Origin: Rugosimonospora acidiphila
GTDB lineage: Bacteria > Actinomycetota > Actinomycetes > Mycobacteriales > Micromonosporaceae
Assembly: GCF_039543385.1 (NCBI RefSeq)
Contig: NZ_BAABJQ010000041.1
Location: 1 to 64,000 of the forward strand
Direction: 5' to 3'
Length of the DNA: 64,000 nt
The position numbers and the translations under genes were made by a program. Below, piece after piece: positions 46,626 to 55,263 of the stretch (position 1 is the first letter of the stretch; each line of letters starts with the position of its first letter). The notes under the pieces are model-generated. The model worked only from the letters and a program-made list of their open reading frames with translations, did no database searches and had not been told where the DNA came from.

Positions 46626-48257
46626 ATGGACCGTACCGTGACCGACGCGCTGCTCGACCTCGTCGTCGACTGGGGCGTCACCCATCTGTTCACCTGCCCC
46701 GGCAGCACCGAGGCGTCGGTACTGGACGCGCTGGTGGATCGCAAGGACCTCGAGCTGGTGCTGACCACCCACGAGGGGGTGACCGTCTCCATCGCCGACG
46801 GGCTGTCCCGGATCACCGGCGACCCCAGCCTCGCCTACTTGCACGCCAACGTCGGGCTCACCAACGGCCTCGCCAACCTGTACGCCGCCCAACTCGCCCA
46901 CTCGCCAGTGGTCGTGCTCAACGGGCTCAAGTCCACCGCCGTACAGTCGCGCGACGGCTTCACCACCGCCCGGCACACCCGGGACCTGGTCGCCCAGTTC
47001 GTCAAGGATGACTGGCAGAGCCTGACCGATGGCGCGGTGATTGAGGACGTGAACCGCGCCTTCGGGCTGGCCGTGGCCGAGCCGGCCGGGCCGGTGTGGG
47101 TGGGGTTGAGCCAGGATCTACTGACCGGGCCGGCCGGCGCCGCGACGGACGACACCCGCCCGCACCGGGTCGACACGCGAGTCGCGCCCCCCGCCGCCAC
47201 GCTCGCCTCGGCGGCGCGCCTGCTGGGCGAGGCCCGGGCGCCGGTGCTCATCGCGGGCAACGAGGTGGGACGCGCCGGCGCGGTGCCGGCGATGGTCGCG
47301 CTCAGCGAGCGGCTCGGCGCGCCGGTACTCATGGAGGAGCGCCGCGGCTTCGAACGCGCCGGCTTCCCCACCGGCCACCCGCACTACCGCGGCGAGTACG
47401 ACGTCGACCACCCCCTCGTGCAGGCGGCAGACGTGCTGTTCTTCGCCGGCGCGCGGGTGTTCCACGAGTTCGAGGCGACCAGGCGACCGGCCCTGCCGCC
47501 GGGCGCCTCGGTCCTGCACAGCCACCCCGACGCGCGCGAACTCGGGCGGGTACGCGGGGTGGACGTCGGGCTGGTCGGCGATCAGCGGCTGGTGCTGGAG
47601 GAGCTCGCGCGGCTGCTCGCCGGCCGGGCCCCCACCCCGCTGCCGCCCGCCGGCCCGCACCCCGCGGCCGCGCCGGATCCGGCACCCGGTCGGCTGGCCG
47701 CCGGCGTGCTGCGCCCGGTCGACGCGGTACGGGCGATCACCGAGGCGCTGGCCGGCAGCACCCTGGTCGGCGACGCCACCACGGCCGGCGGCCTGTTGCA
47801 GCGGTACGCCGATAAGCCGTCCCCGGAATCGTTCTTCACCACCTCGTCGGGGTCGCTCGGTTGGGGGATGGGTGCCGCGTTGGGCATCAAACTGGGCCTG
47901 CCGCACCGTCACGTGGCCGCGGTCCTGGGCGACGGTGTGTTCCAGTTCGGGATTCAGGCGCTATGGACGGCGGCCCGGTACAACATCCCGGTCAGCTATG
48001 TGGTGCTCAACAACGAGCGGTACGCCGCCGTCGGCGCCGCCCTGCGCCGGTTCAACGGCCGCGCCGTGGCCACCAACACGTACCCCGGCACCGACCTCGC
48101 CGGTCCACGAATCGCCGAGGTGAGCACCGCCTTCGGCGTGCCGGGCGTGCGGGTCTCCGGCCTGCGCGAGCTGCGCGACGAACTGCGCGCGGCCCGGTCG
48201 GCCCAGGGGCCGGTGCTGATCGAGGTGATGACCGACCCCGACGACTTCGGGCCGTGA
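46626..48257 (+). CDS. Thiamine diphosphate enzyme, benzoylformate decarboxylase-like
   Basis: A 543-residue ThDP enzyme with the three-domain layout: PYR domain with catalytic Glu50 in VLTTHEGVTVSIADG, a central DHS-like domain (APVLIAGNEVGRAGAVPAMVALSERLGAPVLMEE), and a PP domain with AAVLGDGVFQFGIQALWTAARYNIPVSYVVLNNERYAAVG carrying the GDG...NN cofactor motif. Closest in style to benzoylformate decarboxylases/acetolactate-synthase-like enzymes that decarboxylate 2-keto acids; substrate uncertain. Divergent from a broken iclR gene. Confidence 0.88.
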   Translation: MDRTVTDALLDLVVDWGVTHLFTCPGSTEASVLDALVDRKDLELVLTTHEGVTVSIADGLSRITGDPSLAYLHANVGLTNGLANLYAAQLAHSPVVVLNGLKSTAVQSRDGFTTARHTRDLVAQFVKDDWQSLTDGAVIEDVNRAFGLAVAEPAGPVWVGLSQDLLTGPAGAATDDTRPHRVDTRVAPPAATLASAARLLGEARAPVLIAGNEVGRAGAVPAMVALSERLGAPVLMEERRGFERAGFPTGHPHYRGEYDVDHPLVQAADVLFFAGARVFHEFEATRRPALPPGASVLHSHPDARELGRVRGVDVGLVGDQRLVLEELARLLAGRAPTPLPPAGPHPAAAPDPAPGRLAAGVLRPVDAVRAITEALAGSTLVGDATTAGGLLQRYADKPSPESFFTTSSGSLGWGMGAALGIKLGLPHRHVAAVLGDGVFQFGIQALWTAARYNIPVSYVVLNNERYAAVGAALRRFNGRAVATNTYPGTDLAGPRIAEVSTAFGVPGVRVSGLRELRDELRAARSAQGPVLIEVMTDPDDFGP

Positions 48258-48274
48258 GGCCCGGCCGGCGGGCC
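48258..48274. terminator. Short hairpin between convergent genes
   Basis: GGCCCG and CGGGCC around GCCGG directly after the ThDP-enzyme stop, before the end of the galactanase gene. The stem is only 6 bp. Confidence 0.35.
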
Positions 48275-48284
48275 GGTGTGCGCG

Positions 48285-49481
48285 TCAGTTGGCGAAGTCC
48301 GTGATGCCCGACAGCGCCCGCCCGCTCCAGTTGAACAGCGCCTGGTTGTCCCAGCCGTCCCCGGAGTTCGGGTTGGTCGGGTCCCACCCGTTGCCGGTTA
48401 CCGCCGTCCAGGTCGGCTCCCAGTAGAAGTACCCGAGCCCGCGACCGCCCGGCACGGCCTTCAGGGCGTTGATGACCGCCAGGAAATTGGTGCGCTGGCC
48501 CGCCTCCGTGGCCGGGTACCCGGAGGTCAGCTGGGACGAGCTGGAGATGTTGTTGCCCTGCGAGTCGGCGTTGTCCAGCGTGAACGGGTACGCCGTCTCG
48601 GCCACCACCACCGGCTTGGCGTACCGGCCGGCCAAGTCGTTCAGCGTGGTCTGCAGCCCGGAGAAGGTGCCGCTCCAGTACGAGTAGTACGACACGCCGA
48701 TCACGTCGAACGGCACGTGATAGGCGACCGCCTCGTCGAACCACCAGCGCGCCTGGGCGTCCATGCCGCCGTTGGCGATGTGCAGCATCACCTGGGTCGT
48801 CGACGACACCGCCTTGACCGCGTTATACCCCGAGATCAGCAGGCCGGCCAGGTTGCTCCATCCGCCGGTGCCGCCGGTCAGCTGCCCCACCGGCCACAGC
48901 ATCCCTGAGTTGATCTCGTTGCCCACCTGCACCATGTCCGGCGTCGCGCCGGCCGCCTTGAGCGCGTTGCAGACCGCGTACGTGTAGTTGTAGACCGCCG
49001 TCTCCAGTTGGCTCAGGTTGTCGTTGCGCCACGCCGCCGGCGTCGTCTGGTGGCCCGGGTCGGCCCAGGTGTCCGAGTAGTGGAAATCGATCAGCAGCTT
49101 CAACCCGGCCGCCTTCACCTGCCGGCCGAACGCGACCACCTTCGCCTGGTTGTTGTAGCCGTTGGCCGGGTTCACCCAGACCCTCAGCCGCACGTAGTTC
49201 ATGCCGGCGGCCTTGAGGATCTGCATCGCGTCGCCCTGGGTGCCGTTCTGGTTGTAGTACCTCGCGCCCAGGTCCTCGGCGCGCTGCAGGGTGGACAGGT
49301 CCGCGCCACGGATGGTCAGCGGCGTCGCCGCGGCGGCCAGCGGCCGCACAGCGGCGGTATCCGCCGGCCGGGCGGCCGCGGCGGCCCGCCCGGTGGCGAC
49401 CAGCACCGCCGCGCACACCATCGCCGCGCAGATCACCGCCGTGCGCACCGCGCCGGGTCGCGGAAACACTCCAGAGCGCAT
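48285..49481 (-). CDS. Secreted arabinogalactan endo-beta-1,4-galactanase, GH53
   Basis: A 398-residue exported enzyme that cleaves beta-1,4-galactan side chains of pectin. Signal peptide 1-37 (TAVICAAMVCAAVLVATGRAAAA). The GH53 barrel has RGADLSTLQRAEDLGARYYNQNG at 58-80, YVRLRVWVNP near 97, IDFHYSDTWADPGHQ at 131-145, acid/base Glu189 in VQVGNEINSGMLWP, and nucleophile Glu295 in VVVAETAYPF. It ends just after the barrel with a WDNQALFNWSGRAL segment. GGAGG lies 5 nt before the ATG and a CebR-like box 28 nt upstream. Confidence 0.95.
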   Translation of the reverse strand: MRSGVFPRPGAVRTAVICAAMVCAAVLVATGRAAAAARPADTAAVRPLAAAATPLTIRGADLSTLQRAEDLGARYYNQNGTQGDAMQILKAAGMNYVRLRVWVNPANGYNNQAKVVAFGRQVKAAGLKLLIDFHYSDTWADPGHQTTPAAWRNDNLSQLETAVYNYTYAVCNALKAAGATPDMVQVGNEINSGMLWPVGQLTGGTGGWSNLAGLLISGYNAVKAVSSTTQVMLHIANGGMDAQARWWFDEAVAYHVPFDVIGVSYYSYWSGTFSGLQTTLNDLAGRYAKPVVVAETAYPFTLDNADSQGNNISSSSQLTSGYPATEAGQRTNFLAVINALKAVPGGRGLGYFYWEPTWTAVTGNGWDPTNPNSGDGWDNQALFNWSGRALSGITDFAN

Positions 49482-49508
49482 GGCCACCTCCGCCGCTGGT
49501 CGAGAATT

Positions 49509-49522
49509 CGGGAGCGCTCCCA
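49509..49522. promoter_or_regulatory. CebR-like operator upstream of galactanase gene
   Basis: CGGGAGCGCTCCCA differs at one position from TGGGAGCGCTCCCA, the operator of the LacI-family repressor CebR that controls cellulose-utilisation genes in Streptomyces. It lies 28 nt upstream of the galactanase ATG. CebR or a close paralogue is the likely regulator. Confidence 0.8.
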
Positions 49523-49585
49523 TTATTCGATCGGTGTCAATATCAGTCAAGCGGCGACCGCCGCGGCGCGACCCCGGCACTGACC

Positions 49586-50087
49586 ATGGACGGGGTCGTC
49601 AAGCGGGCGGGCACCAACAAGAACGCGATCTACCGCCGCTGGCCGGACCGCCTCGCCCTGGGCATCGCCGCCTACCGGCAACTCGCCAGGGCGATCTCGC
49701 CTCCCGACACCGGCAACCTGCGCGATGAACGCCCTCGACCTGCTGCGCCGGGCGAATCGGCACTGGAGTTCCCCGCTCGGCGTGATCCTGCGCGAACTCC
49801 TGGCCGCGGCCGGCGGCGCGCAGAATCTCGTGGCGCGACTGCCGGAGCAGTCCACCGACGCCATGACCGCCAGCTGGTTGACGATCCTGGGCCGCGCCGT
49901 CGCGCGGGGGGAGGCCACCCCGGAATCACTCCATCCACGAGTGGCGACCGTGGCCATCGTCCTGCTGCGGAACGAGTTCGTCACGCGAGGCGTGCCCGTG
50001 GCAACCGATGATGCGCTCATCGAGATCGTCGACGAGGTATACCTGCCGCTCGTGCGGAACCGTGGTACCGGACCCGGCCGGCCGTAG
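49586..50087 (+). pseudogene. TetR-family regulator, truncated and frameshifted
   Basis: The second half of a TetR HTH is present (MDGVVKRAGTNKNAIYRRWPDRLALGIAAYRQLA), but the first helix is missing. Near 49720 the frame shifts by one, after which NALDLLRRANRHWSSPLGVILRELLAA ... IVLLRNEFVTRGVP ... IVDEVYLPLV continues the ligand-binding domain to 50087. No single start yields the whole protein. It is divergent from the galactanase gene. Confidence 0.8.
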
Positions 50088-50220
50088 AACCCGACCTCAC
50101 CGCGCGATCCCTCCGGAGCGGGCCCCGACTCGCCGCAGAGTTCGTTGACGCGGCTTCGCGCCGACTCGCCGCAGAGCGCCTCGGCTCGCGTCAGAGGGCG
50201 TCGACTTGCCTCAGAGCGCG

Positions 50221-51543
50221 TTAACGCGCCCAGTCGCGGCGGTAGGTGTTCCAGTCACCGGCGGTCGCGGTGAAGTCGACGTACACGGCCACGCCGAAGT
50301 CCCGCCGCGACGGGTGCGCGCCCAGCGCGAGCCGGATGCCACGCAGGGCCGCGGACACCGTCTCCGCGCTCGGATGGTGGTGCGCGGTCGCATCGTGGTA
50401 CGCCGGCACCCCGATGAGCAGCGCCACCCCGGCCGGTACGGCGCCCAGCGCCAGCGACGTGGCCCGGCGCACGTAACCGGCGTACGCCGCCGCCGGCCAC
50501 AGCCCGGTGTCGTAGGCCATCACGGCGACCTGGTCGACCCGCGACGCGAGCCGCCGCAGGTACCCGGGTGACCACACGGCCAGTTGGCCCGGCAGCGCCG
50601 CCGCCACCGCCGCGATGCCGGGCAGCGGGGCGAGGAAGCTCGCCGACAGCGACAGCACGGCGTGCCGTCGCTGGGTGAGCAGGTGGGTGGCGGCGAGCAG
50701 GGTGACCAGGTCCGGGTTGCCGTCCTCGACCGGTTCGAAGTCGTAGTGCACACCGTCGAAGCCGTCGTCGAGCACCTCCCCCACGGCGGTGAGAATGTTC
50801 GCCCGGGTGGTGGGGGAGTCCAGACTCAGCTGCCCCGGTACCGGATGGGCGCCCAACCACGCCTGCACCCGTACGCCGGGCAGCGCCGCGTGCAGCGCGC
50901 CGATCAGCCAGCGTGCCCTCGGGCGCAGGCCGGGGTCCAGCGTGCCGTCGTCGGAGAACGGTCCGGTGTGGACGAACAGGTCCTGGATGCCGGTACCGCG
51001 CAGGGACGTCGCGAGCCGGTCCACGTCGGCCTGGCCCATCCGCCCGTCAACCCACGCGTGTCCGAGCCACTCCGCGTCGTGCCCGGTGCTCCGGGCGGCG
51101 GCCGCGGGCGTACCCGTGCCTCCCAGCATCAGCGTGACCCAGCCGGCGGCGAGCAGGACCGCGACGGCCGCGACCGCCGCGGTGAGCGTGATGGCGGTCC
51201 GTCGCGACCAGCGCCGCCCGCTCCGCCCTCGGGCCTCTACTGCCGATGGCGCCGCGATCGCGGGCGCCGCCGACGACACCACGGCCTCGCCCGGCGTTGC
51301 GGCTTCGCCCGGCGTGGCGCCCTCGCGCGGCCTGACGCCCTCGCGCGGCGTCGCGGATTCGCCCGGCGTCGCGGCCTTGCCAAGTGTTGGAGCCTCGCCA
51401 GGTGTTGGAGCCTCGCCCGGCGTGGCGCCCTCGCCCGGCACCGCGATCCCGGGCGGCACCGCGATTCCGGGCGATGCCGTGGACTCGGGCGGCGCCACGG
51501 CACCGGCCGGTGCCGAGGGGCTGCTCAGGGAGGGGTCCGTCAC
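50221..51543 (-). CDS. Membrane-anchored GH18-like glycosidase
   Basis: A 440-residue protein. Residues 1-110 are a Pro/Gly/Glu-rich tail with repeated ATPGEA-type units, then a single helix (ITLTAAVAAVAVLLAAGWVTLML, ~115-138), so the repeats should stay in the cytoplasm. The extracellular TIM-barrel-like domain has VRVQAWLGAHP near 228 and ILTAVGEVLDDGFDGVHYDFEPVEDGNPD near 255, matching the DGxxxDxE catalytic pattern of GH18, followed by VDQVAVMAYDTGLWP. A chitinase-like or related activity is plausible; substrate uncertain. Starts with GTG. Confidence 0.65.
   Translation of the reverse strand: MTDPSLSSPSAPAGAVAPPESTASPGIAVPPGIAVPGEGATPGEAPTPGEAPTLGKAATPGESATPREGVRPREGATPGEAATPGEAVVSSAAPAIAAPSAVEARGRSGRRWSRRTAITLTAAVAAVAVLLAAGWVTLMLGGTGTPAAAARSTGHDAEWLGHAWVDGRMGQADVDRLATSLRGTGIQDLFVHTGPFSDDGTLDPGLRPRARWLIGALHAALPGVRVQAWLGAHPVPGQLSLDSPTTRANILTAVGEVLDDGFDGVHYDFEPVEDGNPDLVTLLAATHLLTQRRHAVLSLSASFLAPLPGIAAVAAALPGQLAVWSPGYLRRLASRVDQVAVMAYDTGLWPAAAYAGYVRRATSLALGAVPAGVALLIGVPAYHDATAHHHPSAETVSAALRGIRLALGAHPSRRDFGVAVYVDFTATAGDWNTYRRDWAR
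51285..51450. repeat. Codon-phase repeats encoding ATPGEA units
   Basis: Degenerate 15-18 bp units such as GGCGTTGCGGCTTCGCCC recur about nine times inside the 5' part of the GH18-like gene; two copies containing CCAGGTGTTGGAGCCTCGCC are nearly identical. Confidence 0.8.
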
Positions 51544-51724
51544 CGCATGATCGTGGCATGGCCGCGCTGGCGCCTCGACCGCGCCCGCTCAATCGCGTGA
51601 TGAGGCACCGCGCCGATGACGCCCCTTGTCCCCGGCAGCCGGTGCCCGTTGTCGTTGGGAGAGTTGGGCACCTGGGCAGAGTTGGGCGCCCGCCGGAAGG
51701 GGCGGCCCGTGGCACCATGAGCGG

Positions 51725-52369
51725 ATGCCGCAGACACTGCCGCGAGTAGTCCCGGCCCCGCCGGGCAAGCCGATCCGGCCCGAGGCGTCAGCGAGCCAGC
51801 AGACCTCGGAGGCGATAGCGCGCAACCCGTCCCAGTGGTCGGCGACGGCGGCACGCGAGGTGGTGCGCCGCTACACCGAGTTGGCGCCGCACTGGAACGA
51901 CGATCGGGGCGGGTACCGTCCGGTTCCGTTGGCCGACGCGCTGGCCAGGGGAGGATTGCCGGCCGGCCGCCGGTGCGTCGAGGTCGGCTGCGGCACCGGG
52001 CTGCTCACCCCGCTGCTGACCGAGGTGTGGTCCGAGGTCGTGTGCGTGGACCTCACCCCGGAGATGCTGCGCCGGTCGTCGGCACCGTGGCGGCTGCTCG
52101 GCGACGCGTCCCGGCTGCCCCTCGCCGCCGGCTTTGCCGACGCCGTGATACTGGCCGACGTGCCGCTGTTCGCGGACGAGGTCGTCCGGGTGCTGGCCCC
52201 GAGCGGCGCGGTGGTGTGGTCGAACGCCCTGGGCATGGATGCTCCGCACCACGTGCCGGTCGAGACCGTGTGCTCGGCGCTCGAGCGGGCGTCGGGCGGC
52301 GCGCCGTGGTCGGCGGTCGCCGCCGAGGCCGGCTGGGGCCTGTGGGCGGTGCTGCGGCCGGCGGCCTGA
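51725..52369 (+). CDS. Class I SAM-dependent methyltransferase
   Basis: A 214-residue methyltransferase: VVRRYTELAPHWNDDRGGYRPVPLADAL precedes motif I RRCVEVGCGTGLLTPLLTE near residue 82, then VCVDLTPEMLRRS, LLGDASRLPLAAGFADAVILADVPLF and a final VVWSNALGMDAPHHVP. The substrate is not apparent. The ATG at 51725 was taken; the frame is open upstream without a ribosome site. Confidence 0.85.
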   Translation: MPQTLPRVVPAPPGKPIRPEASASQQTSEAIARNPSQWSATAAREVVRRYTELAPHWNDDRGGYRPVPLADALARGGLPAGRRCVEVGCGTGLLTPLLTEVWSEVVCVDLTPEMLRRSSAPWRLLGDASRLPLAAGFADAVILADVPLFADEVVRVLAPSGAVVWSNALGMDAPHHVPVETVCSALERASGGAPWSAVAAEAGWGLWAVLRPAA

Positions 52370-52550
52370 CCGGCCGGCCCGGCGCTCAAGGGTCGCGGTG
52401 CATGCCGCGCTGGGCAGTGCGGGCACCGTCGTCAATGGTGCCGGTACCTCGGCAGCGGGGCCTGGGACCGGCGCCACGGGCACCTGCGCACGCGGCCCGA
52501 GTTCGTGGGTGCCCCGCGCCTGGTCGTCGGCGAACCCTGAATCCCTGCCA

Positions 52551-52614
52551 GACCGGACCCGCGATAGACCGGACCCGAGATAGACCGGACCCGCGGTGGG
52601 CCGGACCCGCGACG
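52551..52614. repeat. Four-copy 16-bp tandem repeat
   Basis: Four units of GACCGGACCCGCGATA with increasing divergence lie between the methyltransferase and the next gene. No gene is seen in the 365-nt gap 52370-52734. Confidence 0.9.
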
Positions 52615-52734
52615 GGCGGGCCGGCCGGGCTCCGCGGGTAATGTCTGAGGGCGCGGAGTGGCCCGGGCAGGAGGGGCGGGCGGGAGTTGACCCCACGCAC
52701 TCCGCGATCGGGACGCGAGACAGGTGGGATCGGC

Positions 52735-53334
52735 ATGGCGTCGTGGCGGGAACTCGGCGGACCGGCGCGTGGCATCGGTACGGCGATCGGGCGGGCCGTG
52801 GCCGCCGCCGGCGACCGGGACCGAGAGGTCTACGAGGCCGAGGCCGCCGAGCTGGTGGCGCTCCCACCGGAGTACGCCGGGCTGGTGCTCGGGGCGCTGG
52901 TCCGGATGCTGCTGGAGGAGCAGCACCCGGACGGCCTGGACAGCGACGACATCCAGGCCGTGCTGGCCCGCTGCTACCGGGGCGCGGCCGGTTGGCTGCC
53001 CGTCGATCGGCTGGACGCCGCTACGCTCGTGGCCGCCCTGGCCAGCGCGCTGGGCATCCACGAGCCCGGGGTGACCTACCGCGAGGTGATGGGACCGCCG
53101 GCCGGTACTCGGGCCGGCGACGACTGGCCTGGCGACGACCGGGCCGGCGGGCACGTGTACGGCGGCGGGGCCACCGAGACCGTGCCGGTGCGGGTACCCA
53201 CCGCCGCCGAGTACGCGTGGCACGCGCCGCTGTTGATCGCCGATCTCCTGACGGCCGGCGGGCGCCGGCTCGACCGGTACCTCGACGTGGCGTTCACCGA
53301 GATCGCGCGGGCGGAGACGATGGAGCTGCCCTGA
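52735..53334 (+). CDS. Uncharacterised actinobacterial protein
   Basis: A 199-residue protein I do not recognise. It is mostly helical by composition (REVYEAEAAELVALPPEYAGLVLGALVRMLLEEQHPDGLDSDDIQAVLARCY), has a Gly/Asp-rich loop (AGDDWPGDDRAGGHVYGGG) near residue 125 and a C-terminal helical part (HAPLLIADLLTAGGRRLDRYLDVAFTEIARAE). No signal peptide or catalytic motif is visible. The ATG follows CAGGTGGG. Codon use is like its neighbours, so it is a real gene. Confidence 0.75.
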   Translation: MASWRELGGPARGIGTAIGRAVAAAGDRDREVYEAEAAELVALPPEYAGLVLGALVRMLLEEQHPDGLDSDDIQAVLARCYRGAAGWLPVDRLDAATLVAALASALGIHEPGVTYREVMGPPAGTRAGDDWPGDDRAGGHVYGGGATETVPVRVPTAAEYAWHAPLLIADLLTAGGRRLDRYLDVAFTEIARAETMELP

Positions 53335-53399
53335 GCGGCAGTTTATTTCCGGCGACCCGGGTATCGATACGGCGACACCGACCCAGGGGAGCGGCGGCG

Positions 53400-53834
53400 A
53401 TGGATGAGGCGCCCGACTATCTACGGCCGGCGAGTGGCGCCGTGCTTAGCCACCTGCTGATCGTCCGCGATGTGGACCGGTCGCGGGAGTTCTACCAGCG
53501 GGTGCTCGGCGCCACCGTGATGCGCGAACGGCAACCCGCCATCCTGCAGTTCCACAACAGCTACATCGTGATCAACACCGAGGGCGGCCCGACCGACGAC
53601 AAGCCTGACGTGCAGGCCCGCGCGCCCCGGGACTCGTCCACCCTCGGCTCCGCGATGAACGTCCGGGTCACCGATGTGCACGCCGTGTACGAGCAGTGGC
53701 GGTCGCGGGGCGGCGAGTTCCTCACCGAGCCGAAGGACCACGGCATGGAGATCCGCTGCTACCTCCGGGACCCGGACGGCTACCTGATCGAATTGGGCCA
53801 GGGCACCGGGATCCTGGCCGAGATGGGCCGCTGA
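53400..53834 (+). CDS. VOC/glyoxalase-superfamily protein
   Basis: A 144-residue VOC protein: SHLLIVRDVDRSREFYQRVLGATVMRERQPAILQF is the first beta-alpha-beta module, and VRVTDVHAVYEQWRSRGGEFLTEP ... MEIRCYLRDPDGYLIELGQ the second, with the metal-site Glu in LIELGQ. Such proteins isomerise, dioxygenate or sequester small molecules; no substrate is evident. AGGGGAG precedes the ATG. It is convergent with the MFS gene. Confidence 0.87.
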   Translation: MDEAPDYLRPASGAVLSHLLIVRDVDRSREFYQRVLGATVMRERQPAILQFHNSYIVINTEGGPTDDKPDVQARAPRDSSTLGSAMNVRVTDVHAVYEQWRSRGGEFLTEPKDHGMEIRCYLRDPDGYLIELGQGTGILAEMGR

Positions 53835-53856
53835 CCCCGGTCAGGCGTGGGCCGTG

Positions 53857-55263
53857 TCAGCGGCTCCCCGGCTCACCGGCCCCGATCGGCGCCTCGGGCG
53901 CCGCCGGCTCGATCCGAGCCCCGTCGGCCGCCCCATTCGCCCCAGCCGCGACCGACACCCCAGACGCGGGGGGCTCGACGGGTGCGGTCGCTTCGCCGGG
54001 CCCGACGGGATCGGTCGCCTCGCCGGGCGAGCCGGCCTCCTGCGGTGCCTCGGGTAGCAGCCGGTCCCGGGCGGCGAACAGGCCGACCACCAGCTCAATG
54101 CCCGTGAGCACGAGCAGCAGGCTGAACGGCACGGCCCAGCCGCCGGTCGAGTGGTACAGCAGGCCGACCGTCAACGGGCCGGTGGCGGCCAGCAGGTAGC
54201 CGACGCACTGGGCCATGGCCGACAGCCGCACGGCGGTGCGAGGCGTGCTGGCCCGGGCGATGGTGAAGTACAGGGCCAGCCCCAGCGCGGCGCCCTGCCC
54301 GAGGCCGAGCAGGCCGGTCCAGATCACCGCCGTACCCAGCGGGGCCAACCACGCGCCGGCGATGCCGATGCCGCAGACCAGGACCGACGGCACGATCAGC
54401 AGCCGGTGGTCCCGGCGCCGGTGCGCCACCATCGGGGTGAGCATGGCGGTGACCAGTCCGGTGATGCTCAGCATGGAGACCAGCAGGCCGGCCTGGGCGG
54501 GGCTGCTGCCCCGGTCCCGGAACAGGGTCGGCAGCCAGGACAGGGTGGCGTAATAGGTGAGGCTCTGCAGCCCCATGAATCCGGCCACCTGCCAGGCAAG
54601 CCTCACCCGGTACGGGTTGGTGGCGCGCGGCCCGTCGGCCGTCGACCGGACGGGGGCCCGCTCGCGCGTCTGGGGCAGCCAGGCGATCAGGGCGATCAGG
54701 GCCGGAAGGGTCCACACGCCCAGCACGATGAACCACGAGCCGGTGCCGTGGTAGAGCGGCACGGCGGTCGCCGAGCCGAGCGTGGCGCCGACGTACAGCG
54801 ACAGGAGGTACAGCCCCATCAGCAGCCCGGCGAGGTGGGCCAGGCGCCGCTTGATGAGCCCGGACAGCAGCACGTTCATGACGGCGATGGCGGCCGCGCC
54901 GATCACCGTGGCGGGGAACAGGGCCGCGCTGCCCAGCGCCGCGCGGCCGACGAGCCCGCAGGCCAGCAGCACCAACGCGCCGCCCAGCACCCGCTCCTCG
55001 CCCAAGCGCCGGGCCAGCGGGGCGGCCACGGCGGAGAACACGCCGAAGGACAGCACCGGAAGCGTGGCCAGCAGCGAGAGTTCCGCCGAGGAGAGCCGGT
55101 CGTGGGTGGCCAGGTCGGGGAACAGCGGGGTCAGGCTGGTGATGGCCGGCCGGAGGTTGAAGGCCAGCAGCAGGATTCCGGCGATCAGAGCGCCGTTGCG
55201 GGCCGCGCGGGCACCCGGCCGGCCCGTGGTCGCGGACTCCGGCCGCACGCGAGTCGTCCTCAT
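53857..55263 (-). CDS. MFS transporter, CynX/NimT type
   Basis: A 468-residue, 12-helix major facilitator (first helix NGALIAGILLLAFNLRPAITSLTPLFPDL, typical of CynX/NimT with the RPAITS motif). CynX-type proteins carry cyanate, nitroimidazoles or related anions. The C-terminal ~60 residues are a Pro/Glu/Gly-rich tail with PGEATDPVGPGEATAPVEPP repeats. The ATG overlaps the stop of the FadR gene (ATGA, 55260-55263), so the regulator probably controls it. Confidence 0.9.
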   Translation of the reverse strand: MRTTRVRPESATTGRPGARAARNGALIAGILLLAFNLRPAITSLTPLFPDLATHDRLSSAELSLLATLPVLSFGVFSAVAAPLARRLGEERVLGGALVLLACGLVGRAALGSAALFPATVIGAAAIAVMNVLLSGLIKRRLAHLAGLLMGLYLLSLYVGATLGSATAVPLYHGTGSWFIVLGVWTLPALIALIAWLPQTRERAPVRSTADGPRATNPYRVRLAWQVAGFMGLQSLTYYATLSWLPTLFRDRGSSPAQAGLLVSMLSITGLVTAMLTPMVAHRRRDHRLLIVPSVLVCGIGIAGAWLAPLGTAVIWTGLLGLGQGAALGLALYFTIARASTPRTAVRLSAMAQCVGYLLAATGPLTVGLLYHSTGGWAVPFSLLLVLTGIELVVGLFAARDRLLPEAPQEAGSPGEATDPVGPGEATAPVEPPASGVSVAAGANGAADGARIEPAAPEAPIGAGEPGSR

